A DNA stretch of 64,000 nucleotides from Ceratothoa steindachneri. Its lineage: Eukaryota; Arthropoda; Malacostraca; Isopoda; Cymothoidae. The DNA is taken from the NCBI GenBank assembly GCA_963969495.1, contig OZ018330.1:51537348-51601347 (forward strand). The letters are read 5' to 3'. Position 1 is the stretch's first letter. Every line of letters begins with the position of its first letter. Both the position numbers and the translations under genes were made by a program. A model generated the notes under the pieces. That model was not told the origin of the DNA and ran no database searches. It worked only from the letters and a program-made list of their open reading frames with translations. Shown in pieces: positions 46,590 through 58,130 of this stretch.

Positions 46590-49500
46590 ATTGATAGTGA
46601 AAGTTCAGAGAATTTTTTATAAATGAGGCTGTAGTACAAGCTATGCATCTCCCACTTTATGAACGATCGTCTGTTGTTTCGATGTCGTCTTCTTTCTCAG
46701 TAAATCTTAAAGGATACTGTATTGTTAACGTTTCGATGAATGGTCGTACTTATGAGAATGTCGAAGCTACTGTACTTCGAGCGCTGGTACTGATATTATT
46801 CTTGGCTTACCATTTTTAAGAGTGCATAAAAGCTTTAGCTTAAATTTTAGAGGTGCAGAACCATCTTTAACTGTGTGTGGACTGACTAAACTAAAAATTC
46901 CCCTAGTTAAACTGGTTAGAAACTTACCCTCAGATTGCACTCCAATTGCTACAAATTCTCGTCATTACAGCTCCGAAGATGCTGATTTCATTGAAAATGA
47001 GGTTAAACGTCTACCGTTTGAGGGGATTACTGAACATAGTAATGCTCCTTGGCGTGCACAAGTGGTAGTGACATCAAATGCAAATAGGAAAAACGAATGG
47101 TGGTATACTTTTCTAGAACAATAAATAAGCACACCCCTTTGGAAGCTTACCCGCTACCCAGGATTGAAGATATAGTTGCAAATATCGCTAAGAATCACTA
47201 TTTCAGCGTTATTGATCTATCCAATGCATAATATCAGATAGAAATATGCTCAGAGGACAGACCTTACACTGCTCTTCTGGCAGGTAACAGTCTTTATCAA
47301 TTCAGGCGCATACCTAAGGGTATTACGAGTGGGGTTTCCGCTTTTCAACGCTTTATGAATCAGTTTATAGCCGATAACAAACTAAGTAACACTTATGCCT
47401 ATCTCGACGACATAGCAGTCTGCGGAAAAAAAAAGAACATGACAACAATCTAAAGTGTTTCATGGAAGCTGCTGCTAAATACAATCTCTCCCTGAATTCT
47501 GAGAAATCTAATTTTTCTCTAACCTGCATTAATATTCTCGGTTACCAAATTTCTGACGCCACTTTGAAACCCGATACTGCACGAATGAGACCTTTGTTAG
47601 AATTATCCATACATTCTATTAAAAAATCCTTGAAACGTTGTTTGGAGTAATTTGCATACTACGGTAAGTGGGTTCGCAACTATTCAAAGAAAGTACGGCC
47701 TCTTGTAGATTGCTGCAGATTTCCCTTATCTCCTCAGGCTATTTAAGCATTAGAAACTTTAAAGAATGACATTGCCAAATTTTCACTGAAAGTTATTGAT
47801 GAAGACGCCCCGTTTTCCATAGAAACTGATGCATCAGGTAATGCAATCGGTGCCACCTTATCTTCTCACATTCATTGAACCGATCAGAAAAGAGACACTA
47901 TTTCGTTGAAAAAGAAGCATATGCAGTGGTAGAGAGCATACGTAAATGGAAACCTATTTTGGCCGGTAGACATATGGGGGATGGGGGGCATGCCTTATCT
48001 TATTTATTGTGCTTGTTGTCTTGTTATCAAATCTTCTCAACTAAGTTTCCCTTTTCTTTGAGTTGGCCCTTCTTTTATATCTTTATTCATTTTGTGCTTG
48101 TATTGCTTATCCTTTTTATTTTATTTGCTTCTTCTTTTCGTATCTTCTTCCTGGGTTGCTTTCCCCTCGATTTTTCTCTTCGGTTGTCTTCTTTAGTTAG
48201 TCGTTTAAGCGTTTTCTTCGGCTTCCGTATTCTTGTTGAGTTGTTCCTTAATCTTCGTTTTCTTTCCTGTAATTATTTCAAAAAATTTATTTGGACTCTT
48301 GAGATTCGAACGAGGTACCTCTTGATTCCGTTTCCGATACGCTTGCCACACGACTGGCGAGTCCTTTCTTTTGTATGGTAAGTTTTTTTCGGCCATTTAT
48401 ATTATCGAGTTGGAAGGAATTTCTCTCATACATTTCGCACCCCTACAGACATTTTGAAGTAACAACTGATCAAAGAGCTGTGTCATTCATGTTTATACCA
48501 ATATAAAAGGCAAAATAAAAAATGATAAGATCATGCGCTGGCTTATGGAATTACTTCCATTTTCCCTCTATATTCATCACGCCCGGGTCACGAAAATGTT
48601 GTTGCTGATACACTATCACGGTCGTATTGTAACGCCACTTCGGATATTACAAGTTTAAAATTGTTTCATGAGAGTCTCATTCATCCTGGAATCTAGCAAA
48701 TGCCTCATTATGTTCGTTTTAAAAACCTTCCTTACTCCATCAATGAAATCTGCCGTATTGTCAGGTATGTGCTAAAATTAAACCGTGTTTCTTTAAACCA
48801 GAAAATACTTCCTTGATGCGGGCGACTGCGCCTTTCCAACGTCTTGCAAATGATTTTAAAGGTCCGCTTCCAGTTTCCTCGCACTCGTCATATTATGTCC
48901 TTACAGTAGTTGATGAGTTTAGCCCATTTCCATTAGCATTTCCAAGCCGAGATATGTCATCTAAAGTAGTTATTGACTGTCTTACAAATCTTTTTTGGTT
49001 ATTTGGTCTACCTTTATATACCCATTCAGACTGCGGCCTGCCATTCATTTCCAAGGAAGTAAAAGAATTTTTACTACGTTTTGGTGTAAACAGCAGCCAC
49101 ACCTCTCCATACAACCCTTGTGGAAATAACCAATGTGAGCACTATAATGGCATTATTTGGAATACTGTGAAGTTGGCTATTGAATCTCGAGGTTTGCCAT
49201 TAAGTGCATGGCAGGATGTGTTACCTGATGTCTTACATGTCATGCGCTCACTACTTTGTACCTTTACAAATACCATGCCGCATGAACGGCTTTTTTCCGT
49301 TTGAGAGACGTCCAGTTAGTGGTTCAGCCCTACCGTCTTGTGTAATTCAACCTGAAGAAGTACTCCTCAAACTATTTGGTAATCGCAGTAAATACGAACC
49401 AGCTGTGGACGTCGTTGATCTTATTGAATTGAAACTAACTCTACACATGCTCGTGTGAAATTCCCTGATGAGAGAAATAACACTGTTGGTCTGCGTAATT

Positions 49501-49800
49501 TAGCTCCATTTCATAGGAATATTATTATATTCCACCTAATGATTCCGATTCACGAAGTCCAGGTGTCCTTTCTGATTCAGCTACCCAATCCAGTTTCCCA
49601 TCTACAACTACTAACTCTCCTGAAGCCAACGACAATATATTTGGGAATGAGCAAAAACAAATTATCCAGATACAAGAAGATCATGTTCATGATGCTGATA
49701 ACAGTGTGAATAGTCACGACAATCTGACAATACAGTTGCCTGGCCCTAGAAGATCTTTACGTGCTCAAAAACCTATAGGTCGATTAGATTTATAATCTTT
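46590..49800 (+). pseudogene. Gypsy pol (protease, RT, RNase H, integrase), broken
   Basis: The protease active site reads LIDSESSENF (Gly of DSG is Glu). RT runs over 46960-47450 with NKHTPLEAYPLPRIEDIVAN, FSVIDLSNA, FRRIPKGITSG and AYLDDIAVCG (catalytic YLDD). RNase H at 47815-47970 has IETDASGNAIGATLSSH and EKEAYAVVESIRKW. Its next codons are displaced by the SINE and resume at 48447 with HFEVTTDQRAV. Integrase covers about 48580-49310: a degraded HHCC region, DFKGPLPVSS (D), HSDCGLPFIS (D) and NNQCEHYNGIIW (E), so the DDE triad is still readable. The C-terminal part extends to about 49790. Confidence 0.8.
47974..48446 (-). mobile_element. tRNA-derived SINE inserted in Gypsy RNase H
   Basis: The insert is bounded by AGACAT direct repeats (47968-47973 and 48447-48452), and removing it restores the LAGRHFEVTTDQRAV reading frame. 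On the minus strand its start (48446 downward) includes a tRNA-like head with GTGTGGCAAGCG and, 35 bases on, a B-box-like CGTTCGAATCTC. GGACTC and GAGTCC could form an acceptor-like stem. A pyrimidine-rich 3' half follows. Confidence 0.7.
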
Positions 49801-49882
49801 TCAATTTATACTTTAACTTTGTCTATCTAGTGTATTGTATATTTTATAGTTTTGAAAAGGAATTAATTCTTTTTGGTGGGAG

Positions 49883-50073
49883 TGACTTATAAGTCCCCCC
49901 CTTCCTCATTTATATGTATTCATATGTATTCATGTTACTAATATTTTGTTTTGTTTCTTATCTAGATGTATTATGAATATAGTTGATTAAACCCTATAAA
50001 AAGGGGCATTTTGAATATACCTTCTCAGTTCTATCATTACATTAAAAGCTCATCACTTCTTATAACTATTATA
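49883..50073 (+). repeat. 3' LTR of Gypsy element
   Basis: Begins TGACTTATAAGTCCCC after a purine-rich GGTGGGAG stretch that may be the polypurine tract, and aligns with the 5' LTR to CTATTATA. Confidence 0.8.
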
Positions 50074-50349
50074 CGTTTCGTCATGAATACTTATGTTTAC
50101 GACGCAGGAGGCATATGTATTTGTCAACAACGTTGTAGATACTATCGATATGACGCTTACAGGTATAAAAGGGTAAAGATATATAAATAAAATCTCTACC
50201 AAAGTAGCCAAATGTGAGAGTGCGTGAAAAGTAGATATATAAGTCACATAACTACGAATACACATATGCAAATATAAACACAATGTTCAATAAACAAAAG
50301 AAGTATAACAAATTGGACAAATCAAAGGGCTATGAACAAAAATAAATGG
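50074..50349. other. Unassigned flank
   Basis: No gene or repeat recognised. The interrupted PLE does not continue here. Confidence 0.3.
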
Positions 50350-51115
50350 CAGAGGTGGGCGGTCAGATTTGGAAGTCCGATTATCCGAGTCTCATTTTAG
50401 AATCGGATAATCAAATCCGACTAACCCCCGCCAAACGAATTGGATAATCAAATCGGACTAACCCCCGCCAAACGAATCGGATAATCGCAATCGGACTTCC
50501 GGAAATTTAAAGCGATTTGCGATTAATCCAGGTCGACGTCGTCTTTGTTTTTTCGAAATAGCAGTTTCTTAATAAATTTTTCTATATTTTTCTCAAGTGA
50601 ATATTTTTTCGTTTTATTCTATATTATTCACACTTTCGTATTTTCTCTATAATATAATGTGTGAAATATCATGATTAATTATTCAATCATATATAATACA
50701 AAGGTTATATTTTAAAAGTATATAGTTGGTATAATACGTGTTTAGTTTTGGTTTTCGTACGCGTCTCATATCGGTTAAGTGACGCGCTGCACTTGTTTAG
50801 AGCAAGTCGTCGTGAGAGCAGGGACCCCAGCCAGGCTCCTGCAGCACGGGATACCCGTTTCGCCATGGAGGATGGGCAGCAAGAGGAGAGCCCCGAGGAG
50901 AAGTTCAGGGAAGAGGTCAACAACTGGTCGAGGAAGCCACTGAGGGGGAACCCGGTTCTATCGACCAATCTATTCCCGCTCGAGTTCCGTGATGCTTGGG
51001 TAACAGTCTTCCTCAAGTATAATACGCCGCTCTCGTGCTCCGCTTCAGTCGAGTTCGTGTTCAGCTATAGGTCGAATATCCTCAGGCCTAAGAGGGCGGC
51101 CCTCGCTGCACCGAA
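50350..51115 (+). mobile_element. hAT transposon fragment: 5' terminus plus transposase C-terminus
   Basis: The left end CAGAGGTGGGCGGTCAG is a typical hAT terminus, followed by three AATCGGATAATC-type subterminal repeats (50390-50500). After an AT-rich gap, 50755-51115 is GC-rich and encodes EESPEEKFREEVNNWSRKPL, FRDAWVTVFLKYNTPLSCSA, SVEFVFSYRSNILRPKRAAL. This is the hAT dimerisation domain (normally S-SVERVFSxxxxILxPKRxxL, with the key Arg here Phe). The bulk of the transposase is missing, so it is an internally deleted copy. PLE sequence begins at about 51116. Confidence 0.7.
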
Positions 51116-51720
51116 TAAGCCTACTGAAGTTCATTAAAGACTGATATTTATTAATTGAACAAAGGTAGAAGGAAATTAATACACTTTAGCACTTTATTTT
51201 TTTTTTACTCACGCGTTTCGATGCAACAAGTACCAGCTTCAGTTAGAATGGGAAATGATTGCCCCCTTGGGTGAAGGCCCGGTTAATATACGATGATATC
51301 ACGCTTGTTCGGTAGTGTTTAGGGCATTTGCTGTCTGCATTCATGCAAAGTCCCCGACCTGGCTTTAACATATACTTTGGTCGTTATCGTTTCTTTGATA
51401 TTGGTAGTGAGGATGTCTAAAAATGGCAATTGGTTATTTCAACTTATTTCACTTTCTTCGATGGTTTAGTTGACGGAAGACATTCTTTTAAGGCTCTTTC
51501 CGGCTTATGTATTTCCTCTTTTGTTTGTACATTAATGTAAATGTCGTCTATGTACCTGCAGTAGATGTGGGGCCTGGGTACTGTTGAGAAAACTGTTTCT
51601 TCGACCGTTCCCATATAGAAGTTAGTAGAGGGAACTCCCAAGGGAGAGCCCATAGCGAATCCATAAACTTGGCGGTACATACTTCCATTAGGTACATAGT
51701 ACAGCAATGCCCTTTAGGGC
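51116..51720 (-). mobile_element. Penelope-like element, RT fragment and tail
   Basis: From 51715 the minus strand reads ALLYYVPNGSMYRQVYGFAM then GSPLGVPSTNFYMGTVEETV and IYCRYIDDIYI (catalytic YIDD). A shifted frame near 51440-51245 gives KPGRGLCMNADSKCPKH and RTSVISSYINRAF, the PLE segment between RT and nuclease. The nuclease itself is missing: the coding stops at a hammerhead-like tail (51212-51242) and a terminal block to 51120. That block is repeated in inverted orientation at 53835-53965. Confidence 0.75.
51212..51242 (-). other. Hammerhead-like motif in PLE tail
   Basis: The minus strand reads CTGAAGCTGGTAC, a loop, then GCATCGAAACGCGT. It differs from 53839-53871 by a damaged first box (CTGAAGC) and a poor stem. 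Confidence 0.3.
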
Positions 51721-51800
51721 ATTCCTATAATGACAAGACTCCCAGGAAATTTTATAATATTAAAATGTTCTCCAACCAAATAATCAGGATGATTTAATCA

Positions 51801-51867
<67 letters not shown>
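51801..51867. repeat. (TA)n microsatellite
   Basis: About 32 TA units, 80 bases from the start of the PLE fragment at 51720. Confidence 0.9.
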
Positions 51868-51871
<4 letters not shown>

Positions 51872-53800
51872 TTGTAACCTATCTCAACATAAACGGGAAA
51901 CAAATTTTACTTTCAAAATTTATTTCCCCCAAATCCCTTTAGTAAAATATTTTCCCTTATACCAGCACACACAAACGAACGCACGCCTTTAGCTGCCCAC
52001 TTTGAAGTAGTCACCCATTCATTCGTGGTCCACTTTACTTAGAATCAAGGTAAATTATGAATACTCTCACACTTATTCCCTGCAAACTGCCATACGAGAG
52101 TAGGTCTAAATTCTGGTTACTTTTCTCATTGCAGATCCTAATTCACAGTCCATCATAGTTACCTTACCTCACTCCACCTTACATTTCACTCCATTCCTCT
52201 CATACATTTCATTACGTTACGTCATATTTCACTGCCTTCCCCACAAATCAACCATACTACCCTACACTTCCTATCCTTTTTACAAGTCAATTATACCTGG
52301 AATACCATCCTATAATCTCATCCTGTAATCCATATTTCAATTATATTTACGTTTAATCCCTTAACAATTCTCAATTTAATTATCTCATTTATTCGTATAA
52401 TTGTAATTACCACTCACTTATTAATTCCTAATTTATTTTTTTCATTGTGCATTCTTTGATTAGAAATTTACCCAGTTCATACGTAGGTGTAGGGATTTAA
52501 TTAATTATGGGCCTGAAGGGCTTTCCAGCTTTGTGGGTCTTCATGGTCCCATAAGCGTATCCTGGGATGAAATCACCAATGCTGCACCTAAAAAACATAC
52601 ATAAGAAATACATGGAACTTGCCTTAACAGAAAAATGAGGGAAGAAAATACCAACACTTTAGACTATACTACCAACAGACGCCAATTACTCCTTAAAGCA
52701 ATAAATATTCAAGAAAATCAACCAAGTCTAAATATACAATCTAACTCCAATGAAATCCTGCCCAGTGCAAGAAGAGGAAATAGAAGGAAAGGTATATTTA
52801 AGACATCTCCCATTACCAGCTATAGATATAGGGCCATCGTGGTATGAACCTAGATAGATACTTCACAACAAACCTATATCTATAAGTTTTTGAAGAGAGT
52901 TATTGAATCGTAAGGCTCGAACGGCTGAGCTTATGGCGAAGTTAGTCTTAATGGTTGACTACGAAATCGTTAAGGAAAGGTTGGAATACAACGAGGATAG
53001 AACAAAATATATATTATTATAGATTAACAAGAATGAAACATAGTTGAAATATATTGATTGAATTTGAATTTAATTATACAAACAATGAACATGAATTTAA
53101 TACTGAATTTTCATCGTGACTAAGCTTGGTGTAAGGTAGATAGGTAACAAGATAAATAGTTAAGGGTAAATAGGTAACAAGGTAGCAACTATGTGCATGG
53201 AAGTCTGCAATGAGAGGACGAGGTATTAAACTAAGTATGATTCATTTGTAGATAAATGATTAAATGGAAAAGGGATATTTACTGAGCTTTACGATGAGAA
53301 TGACGATACACGAATGAGGAACATTTGTGTTCAATGTGGAACAGCTGAAAGCGTGTTAGTTTGTGTGTTTGACTAAAGGAAGTGTTGCCAAATAAAATGT
53401 ATCTTAGCCACGATTTTTGGATGTAATTATTTATACTTAAAATATATTGAAAATACATACATAAAAATTTGAGACTATCGATTGATAAATTAATATAGGA
53501 TTATTTGAGATGATTGATAATTTATACATAAGATTGAATAGAAATGGTTGAAATTAAATGGGAAAATAATTGGATATTTTAACATTGGATTTAAAAAGGA
53601 AAGTAGGCAAATATTTTATAGGATTGCCAGAGGGCATTGCTATACCGCTAATCACCTCTGGCTTACAGCTTACCCACCACCACATCTCCACCCACCTACC
53701 AACCTCTCGACTAGTCACTACCTGCTCCCCATCGGCCCTCTATTTCTCCTACACGTGTCTACGTTCCTCTCGTCAGTTTGTTAACACATTTTTGTAATAT
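51868..53800. other. Unassigned DNA between inverted PLE tails
   Basis: AT-rich and pyrimidine-rich sequence with no recognisable gene. A GC-richer patch at 52500-52570 is unidentified. Frames at 52635-52847 and 53548-53797 are open but show no motifs. Because it lies between two inverted PLE termini it could be the interior of a PLE-related unit, or older host sequence. Confidence 0.3.
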
Positions 53801-53819
53801 ATATACTGGAATACTTGTA

Positions 53820-53965
53820 TCAATTTCCCATTCTAACACTGAAGATGGTATTTCTTGTATCGAAACGCGTCAGTAAAATAAAATAAAGTGCTAAGGTGCA
53901 TTTATTTCATTCTACCTTTGTGCAATTAATAAATATCAGTCTCTAATGAACTTCAGTAGGCTTAT
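53820..53965 (+). mobile_element. Penelope-like element tail in inverted orientation to 51120-51250
   Basis: The sequence matches the reverse complement of 51120-51250 through CCCATTCTAAC, CGAAACGCGT, TAAAGTGCTA, TTCTACCTTTGT and TGAACTTCAGTAGGCTTATT. No PLE coding region is visible directly upstream. Confidence 0.75.
53839..53871 (+). other. Hammerhead-like motif, most canonical core in the set
   Basis: CTGAAGA, a GGTA/TATC hairpin, GAAA, then ACG/CGT and a GTC that would be the cleavage triplet. Stem I pairing is weak by eye. PLE hammerheads are known to have very short stem III, as here. Confidence 0.4.
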
Positions 53966-54067
53966 TCACGGTTGAACAATTAAGAAAAGGCGAAAATAAG
54001 ACAGATCGAGAAAATTGAAAAGAAAATTGTAACAGGAGACTAGCGGTCACTTTCAATAAAACTTGCC

Positions 54068-54169
<102 letters not shown>

Positions 54170-54254
54170 TGGTTATCGTCATTTTTTAATTACCTCTTTG
54201 TTGTTTTAAAATTTATTTTTTTAGAAAAAGCGGTGAGCTTCCAGGCATAAATAT

Positions 54255-55310
54255 CCCCATCTATAACAAAATGAACATTTTCTTGTCTTCTTGTGCCCTT
54301 GCAAAATTCTTAGACACCATTTTTATTTTTAACAAATGTACTAAAATAATTAGCATAAATAATTTATGATGGCAATACAATACCTATATCCTATTTTATC
54401 AGTCAGTAATATTAGTTAATATTATTTTCCTTAATAAAATTCATAAATTTGATATTGGTGATTCATGCTGCCTCCTGTTATAAATGAGAAAATATCGGCC
54501 TTATTTATTTTTTCCATCTATAACAAAAGTCCCATTTTCTTGTCCTCTTGTGCCCTTGCAAAACTTAGACCATAAATAATTTTTGATGACAATACAATAC
54601 ATATATCCTATTTTATCAGTCAGTAATATTAGTTAATATTATTTTCCTTAATAAAATTCATAAATTTGATATTGATGATTCATGCTGCCTCCTGATATAA
54701 ATGAGAAAATATCGGCCTTATTTAATTTTTCCATCTATAACAAAAGTCACATTTTCGGTAAATATGTAGATTATCGGCGCGAACGATGGGACGTACCATT
54801 TCGTCCGTGCTCCAAAATGTTTCGCGTTTTTGAAGTACATTTAAGTTGGCTCGTGTGTGGGTAAACACAATGGGGAGACTACACTACGATGATCATGAGT
54901 TTCATTAAATTTTTGGAGCTGTGCCCCCCAGTATATAATCCTAATTGTTTATAGAATAATAATTGGAAAAGGACTCAAACGTGCATGAATATTCCGACAC
55001 GAGTGAATGATAATATTTACGCACAATTTTTTTTTCCGCCTGGGCCGCTAATCTACATATTTACCACATTTTCTTCTCCTCTTGCGCCCTTGCAAAACTC
55101 TTTGACACCATTTTTATTTTTAACAAATGTACTAAAATAATTAGCATAAATAATTTTTGATGGCAATAAAATACATATATCCTATTTTATCAGTCAGTAA
55201 TATTAGTTAATATTATTTTCCTTAATAAAATTCATAAATTTGATTTTGGTGATTCATGCTGCCTCCTGATATAAATGAGAAAATATCGGCCTTATTTAAT
55301 TTTTTCATAT
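54255..55310 (+). repeat. Tandem array of a monomer of about 250 bp (three copies)
   Basis: Copies begin with an ATCTATAACAAAA block and end with GAGAAAATATCGGCCTTATT: 54255-54512, 54513-54728 (about 40-base internal deletion) and 54729-55310, the last interrupted by a 309-bp insertion. Shared words include TGTGCCCTTGCAAAA, CAGTCAGTAATATTAGTTAA and GATTCATGCTGCCTCCTG. The copies are very similar, so the expansion is fairly recent. Confidence 0.85.
54757..55065. mobile_element. 309-bp MITE with perfect 8-bp target duplication
   Basis: The left terminus GGTAAATATGTAGATTA is matched exactly by the reverse complement of the right terminus, and the similarity continues with one mismatch into CGGC. 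ACATTTTC flanks both sides (54749-54756 and 55066-55073). The uninterrupted monomers confirm the empty site. An 8-bp duplication fits hAT, P or Merlin. The GG start without CAG argues against a standard hAT. Confidence 0.8.
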
Positions 55311-55316
55311 TCGCAG

Positions 55317-56835
55317 CCTTAGGGTCTCCTCTACCTGCGCCATGGACACACTCTGTTCCATGACGTTCAGCACTTCGGGCGCTGATAGGGCTACTGCCCT
55401 ACTTTTTTATCGATCCTTTGTTCGTTCGAAGCTCGACTACGGATGCGAGTTTTATGCATCCGCAGCCGAGCGTTTATTGCGGAAGGTGGATTCGATCCAC
55501 CACACCAACCTTCGCCTTGCGACCGGTGCCTTCTGCACTTCCCCCATTGAGAGCCTGTTGGGCGATGCTGGGGAGATACCACTCGCTCTGCGCCGCATGC
55601 AGTGTATCACCCGCCTGTACTCGCGAGCCCAACGCCTCCCTCAGTCACCAACAGCTCTCACTGCTTCCGCAGCTGATCTCGATGGTGCCTATGCCACCGA
55701 GAGACGCCAGTCATACCCTAAGCCCTTTGGGTTTAGGGCCAGGAAACTCCTTCAAGAGGTAGATATAGCTCTCGGGCCGGTGGCGCCCCTGGTTCTGCCC
55801 TGGAGGGTACCACATTTGGCTATTTGTCGCCACGCCTCTGCTCCCAAAGTTTGTACGGCGCCGGGAGTATTGTGTTCGACCTTTTTGGAGCACACATCGT
55901 GTCACGCTGGAACTGTGCCAGTGTATACTGATGGCTCCAAGTCCCAAGAGGGGGTCGGCTTCCACACCTTATCCCCTCTGTTTGAAGTCAGCGGGGCTCT
56001 ACCAGGCGCTGCGTCTTTCTTCACGGCGGAGCTGGTGGCAATACACCACTCAGTACCGGAGATTATGCGACGTGCCCGGTTCGGAGACCGGATTGTGATC
56101 TATAGCGACTCACAAAGCGCCCTGAGTGCTCTCGGGGCATTGGAATCTCTCCTTCGCCTGGTTCGCGATATCCGTGATGCCACAGTTTTGGCGAGCCAGG
56201 CAGATGTCGGATTATCTTCGGCTGGGTTCCTGGACATGTCGAAATTGCGGGGAATGAGGGCGCCAAAGAATCTGTGAGGACTCTACGACCGGACCAGCGT
56301 TTCGCTCTTTCTCACACCGACTACATGGCTGGAATACGGGCAGCTATTCGGACTGCTTGGCAAAGAAGATGGGAGACGGTCGAAGGGAACTTAAAGTTGC
56401 GCGGAATTGCGCCGCGACTGTTCCCATGGACCTATCTCCCAATGCTGCGACGGCTGCAGGTCGCTTTCTGTCGTCGCCCAATCGGACACACTCGTGTGAT
56501 GCATCGCTATTTGATGGAGCGCTCGCCTGTGACGACTGCGTTGTCCCCCAGACTGTTCAGCACATTTTTGTTGAATGTCCCAGTCTGGGTGATCTTCGCA
56601 CACGTTACCTGGCCCGGTACCGGGATGGGCGGGGTCGCTACCGCCTGTCCTTTGTACTCAGGACAAGTTGTGCACATTGACTGGTGGACTTGTTGACTTT
56701 TGGGGGGAGGCCGGCCTTCTCAGTTTATTTAATAGGTTTAATTGTTGTTTCCTGTTCAAATTTTTTAAAGTAGCCTAGAACTAGGCTGTTTGTTTACAGC
56801 GACTTATGCCTAAGTCGCCAGATAGCCCCTTAAAA
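55317..56835 (+). mobile_element. I-group non-LTR retrotransposon, 5'-truncated, younger copy
   Basis: The copy starts within the C-terminal RT region, and a frame of 311 codons stays open from 55342 to 56277. It covers the post-RT segment (FYRSFVRSKLDYGCEFYASA, LATGAFCTSPIESLLGDAGE) and RNase H: VPVYTDGSKSQEGVGF with the first Asp at about 55930, FFTAELVAI with Glu, and IYSDSQSALSAL with Asp at about 56105. A frameshift near 56190 precedes RPDQRFALSHTDYMAGIRAA, and a second near 56525 precedes CDDCVVPQTVQHIFVECPSL. The 3' end shares the AGGCCGGCCTTCTC and CGCCAGATAGCCCCTT-A(n) tail with the 25271 copy. Confidence 0.85.
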
Positions 56836-57650
56836 AATACACTGCTTGGTACGGGAGATAATGCGACATGTCTGGTTCAGAGACTGCATTGTGATCTGTA
56901 GCAACTCAGAAAGTGCTCTAATTGCTCTCAGGGAATTGAAATCTCCAAATACCCTGGTTCATGGTTGCCACGAGCCAGAGTTCCAGGAAATGCAGGAATT
57001 GCAGGCAACCAGACCAGCATTTCACTCTTCCTCACACTGACTACATGACAGAAATTAGAGTAAGTCATTGGGCTGCTTGGCAAAGAAAATGGGAGAGGGC
57101 AGAGGAAAACTTAAAGTTGTGTACCATTGACCCATGGCTGTTCTTATGGACCTACCACCCGATGCCACGATGATTGCAGGTAACTTTTTGTCATCTTGCA
57201 CACTCGTAGCATGTACCACCATTTGATAGAGCGCTTGCCCTCTCTTTATTGCAACAATTGCAGTGCTCCCCCACCTACTCTTCGCCGCATTTTTGTTGAA
57301 TGTCTCATTCTAGGTGATCTTTGCGCAATGCGCACATTACCTGTCCTGGTATTGGGATGAGAGGGGTCAGTACTGCTTGTTTCTTGTAGTTGGAATGGGT
57401 ATGTGTACACAGAATTATGGACTATCTAACTTTTGGGAGTATGTTGGCCTCCATTTTATTTGCCTCTTTGTTGTAGGTCTCATGTTCCTGCACTGGGGGG
57501 GGGGGGGAGGTAGGACTCCCTCCAATGCTGGAGCATGCATCCTTCTTCTTACCTTTTTTGTTTGTTTTTAATTTAGCAAAGCAGTAGGCTTTGAAAGAAT
57601 TACAGTGACATACCCGAGTAAGCAGTTGCCAGGTAGCTAAAATTAAAAAA
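56836..57650 (+). mobile_element. I-group non-LTR retrotransposon, decayed 3' copy in tandem
   Basis: It begins immediately after the A-tail of the previous copy, within RNase H: VREIMRHVWFRDCIVICSNS (the Asp of YSDSQSAL is lost). It continues RPAFHSSSH, TDYMTEIRV and a degraded HIFVECPSLGDL equivalent (RIFVECLILGDLCA), then a 3' region with a poly-G run and a GCCAGGTAGCTAAAATT tail. It is much more diverged than its neighbour. The abutment could be insertion of the young copy at the edge of the old one. Confidence 0.7.
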
Positions 57651-57989
57651 GAAATTCTAGCACAGAGAGGTGCTATAAAACTCCCACAGCATGCAACAGC
57701 CTCCCTCCCCTCTAACCTTGTCCCTCAGGATAGCCTCACAAAAAGTGCAGCCCAACTTAATTGTGGTAATGAGGAGGCCTCCAGCAGAGGATGTAGGATC
57801 AAAACTTTCTCCCTTAATCTCCCCAATAGTTCAGAGGGAGCAGAGATGCCATCTGTTCCAGGGGAGCTATGAAGAACAGCTGGATACAGTAATAACTTTC
57901 TAACACTATGTAAGAAACAACAAATTAGACATATGAACACACTCCAATCACTTATAGGAACCCTTTCAGGAAATCCAAGGAATCTTTTA

Positions 57990-58130
57990 TTTGTTGTTTT
58001 TTTAGCCTGTGCTTAGCTTTTTTTGCTTTTTTTCTGTCATTTGTTTTTTAATCTAGCCTAGTAGTAGGCTGTGATCTGATTATAACGACTTTTGCCCTAG
58101 TAGGCAGTGGCCAGATGGGCTATCAAAATA
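57990..58130 (+). mobile_element. I-group LINE 3' tail fragment
   Basis: TTTTTTAATCTAGCCTAGTA, then AGTAGGCTGTGATC and GGCCAGATGGGCTATCAAAATAAG, match the last 130 bases of the 55317 and 25271 copies. No coding part remains. Confidence 0.55.

Larger units (their letters stand above)
45455..50073 (+). mobile_element. Gypsy-type LTR retrotransposon, decayed
   Basis: Two similar LTRs (45455-45663 and 49883-50073) enclose 4.2 kb with gag, zinc knuckle, protease, RT, RNase H and integrase regions in the Gypsy (Ty3) order, integrase last. No envelope-like frame is visible. It inserted into a PLE reverse transcriptase and later received a SINE at 47974-48446. Numerous frameshifts and stops mean no intact product is expected. 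The LTRs differ visibly, including an 18-20 bp length difference, so the insertion is not recent. Confidence 0.85.

Noticed and set aside
47875..48381. 168-codon plus-strand frame after RNase H
   Set aside because: Most of it is translated SINE sequence inserted in the Gypsy element.
53548..53797. Overlapping plus-strand open frames of 75-78 codons
   Set aside because: His/Pro-rich low-complexity translations in two frames with no recognisable family.
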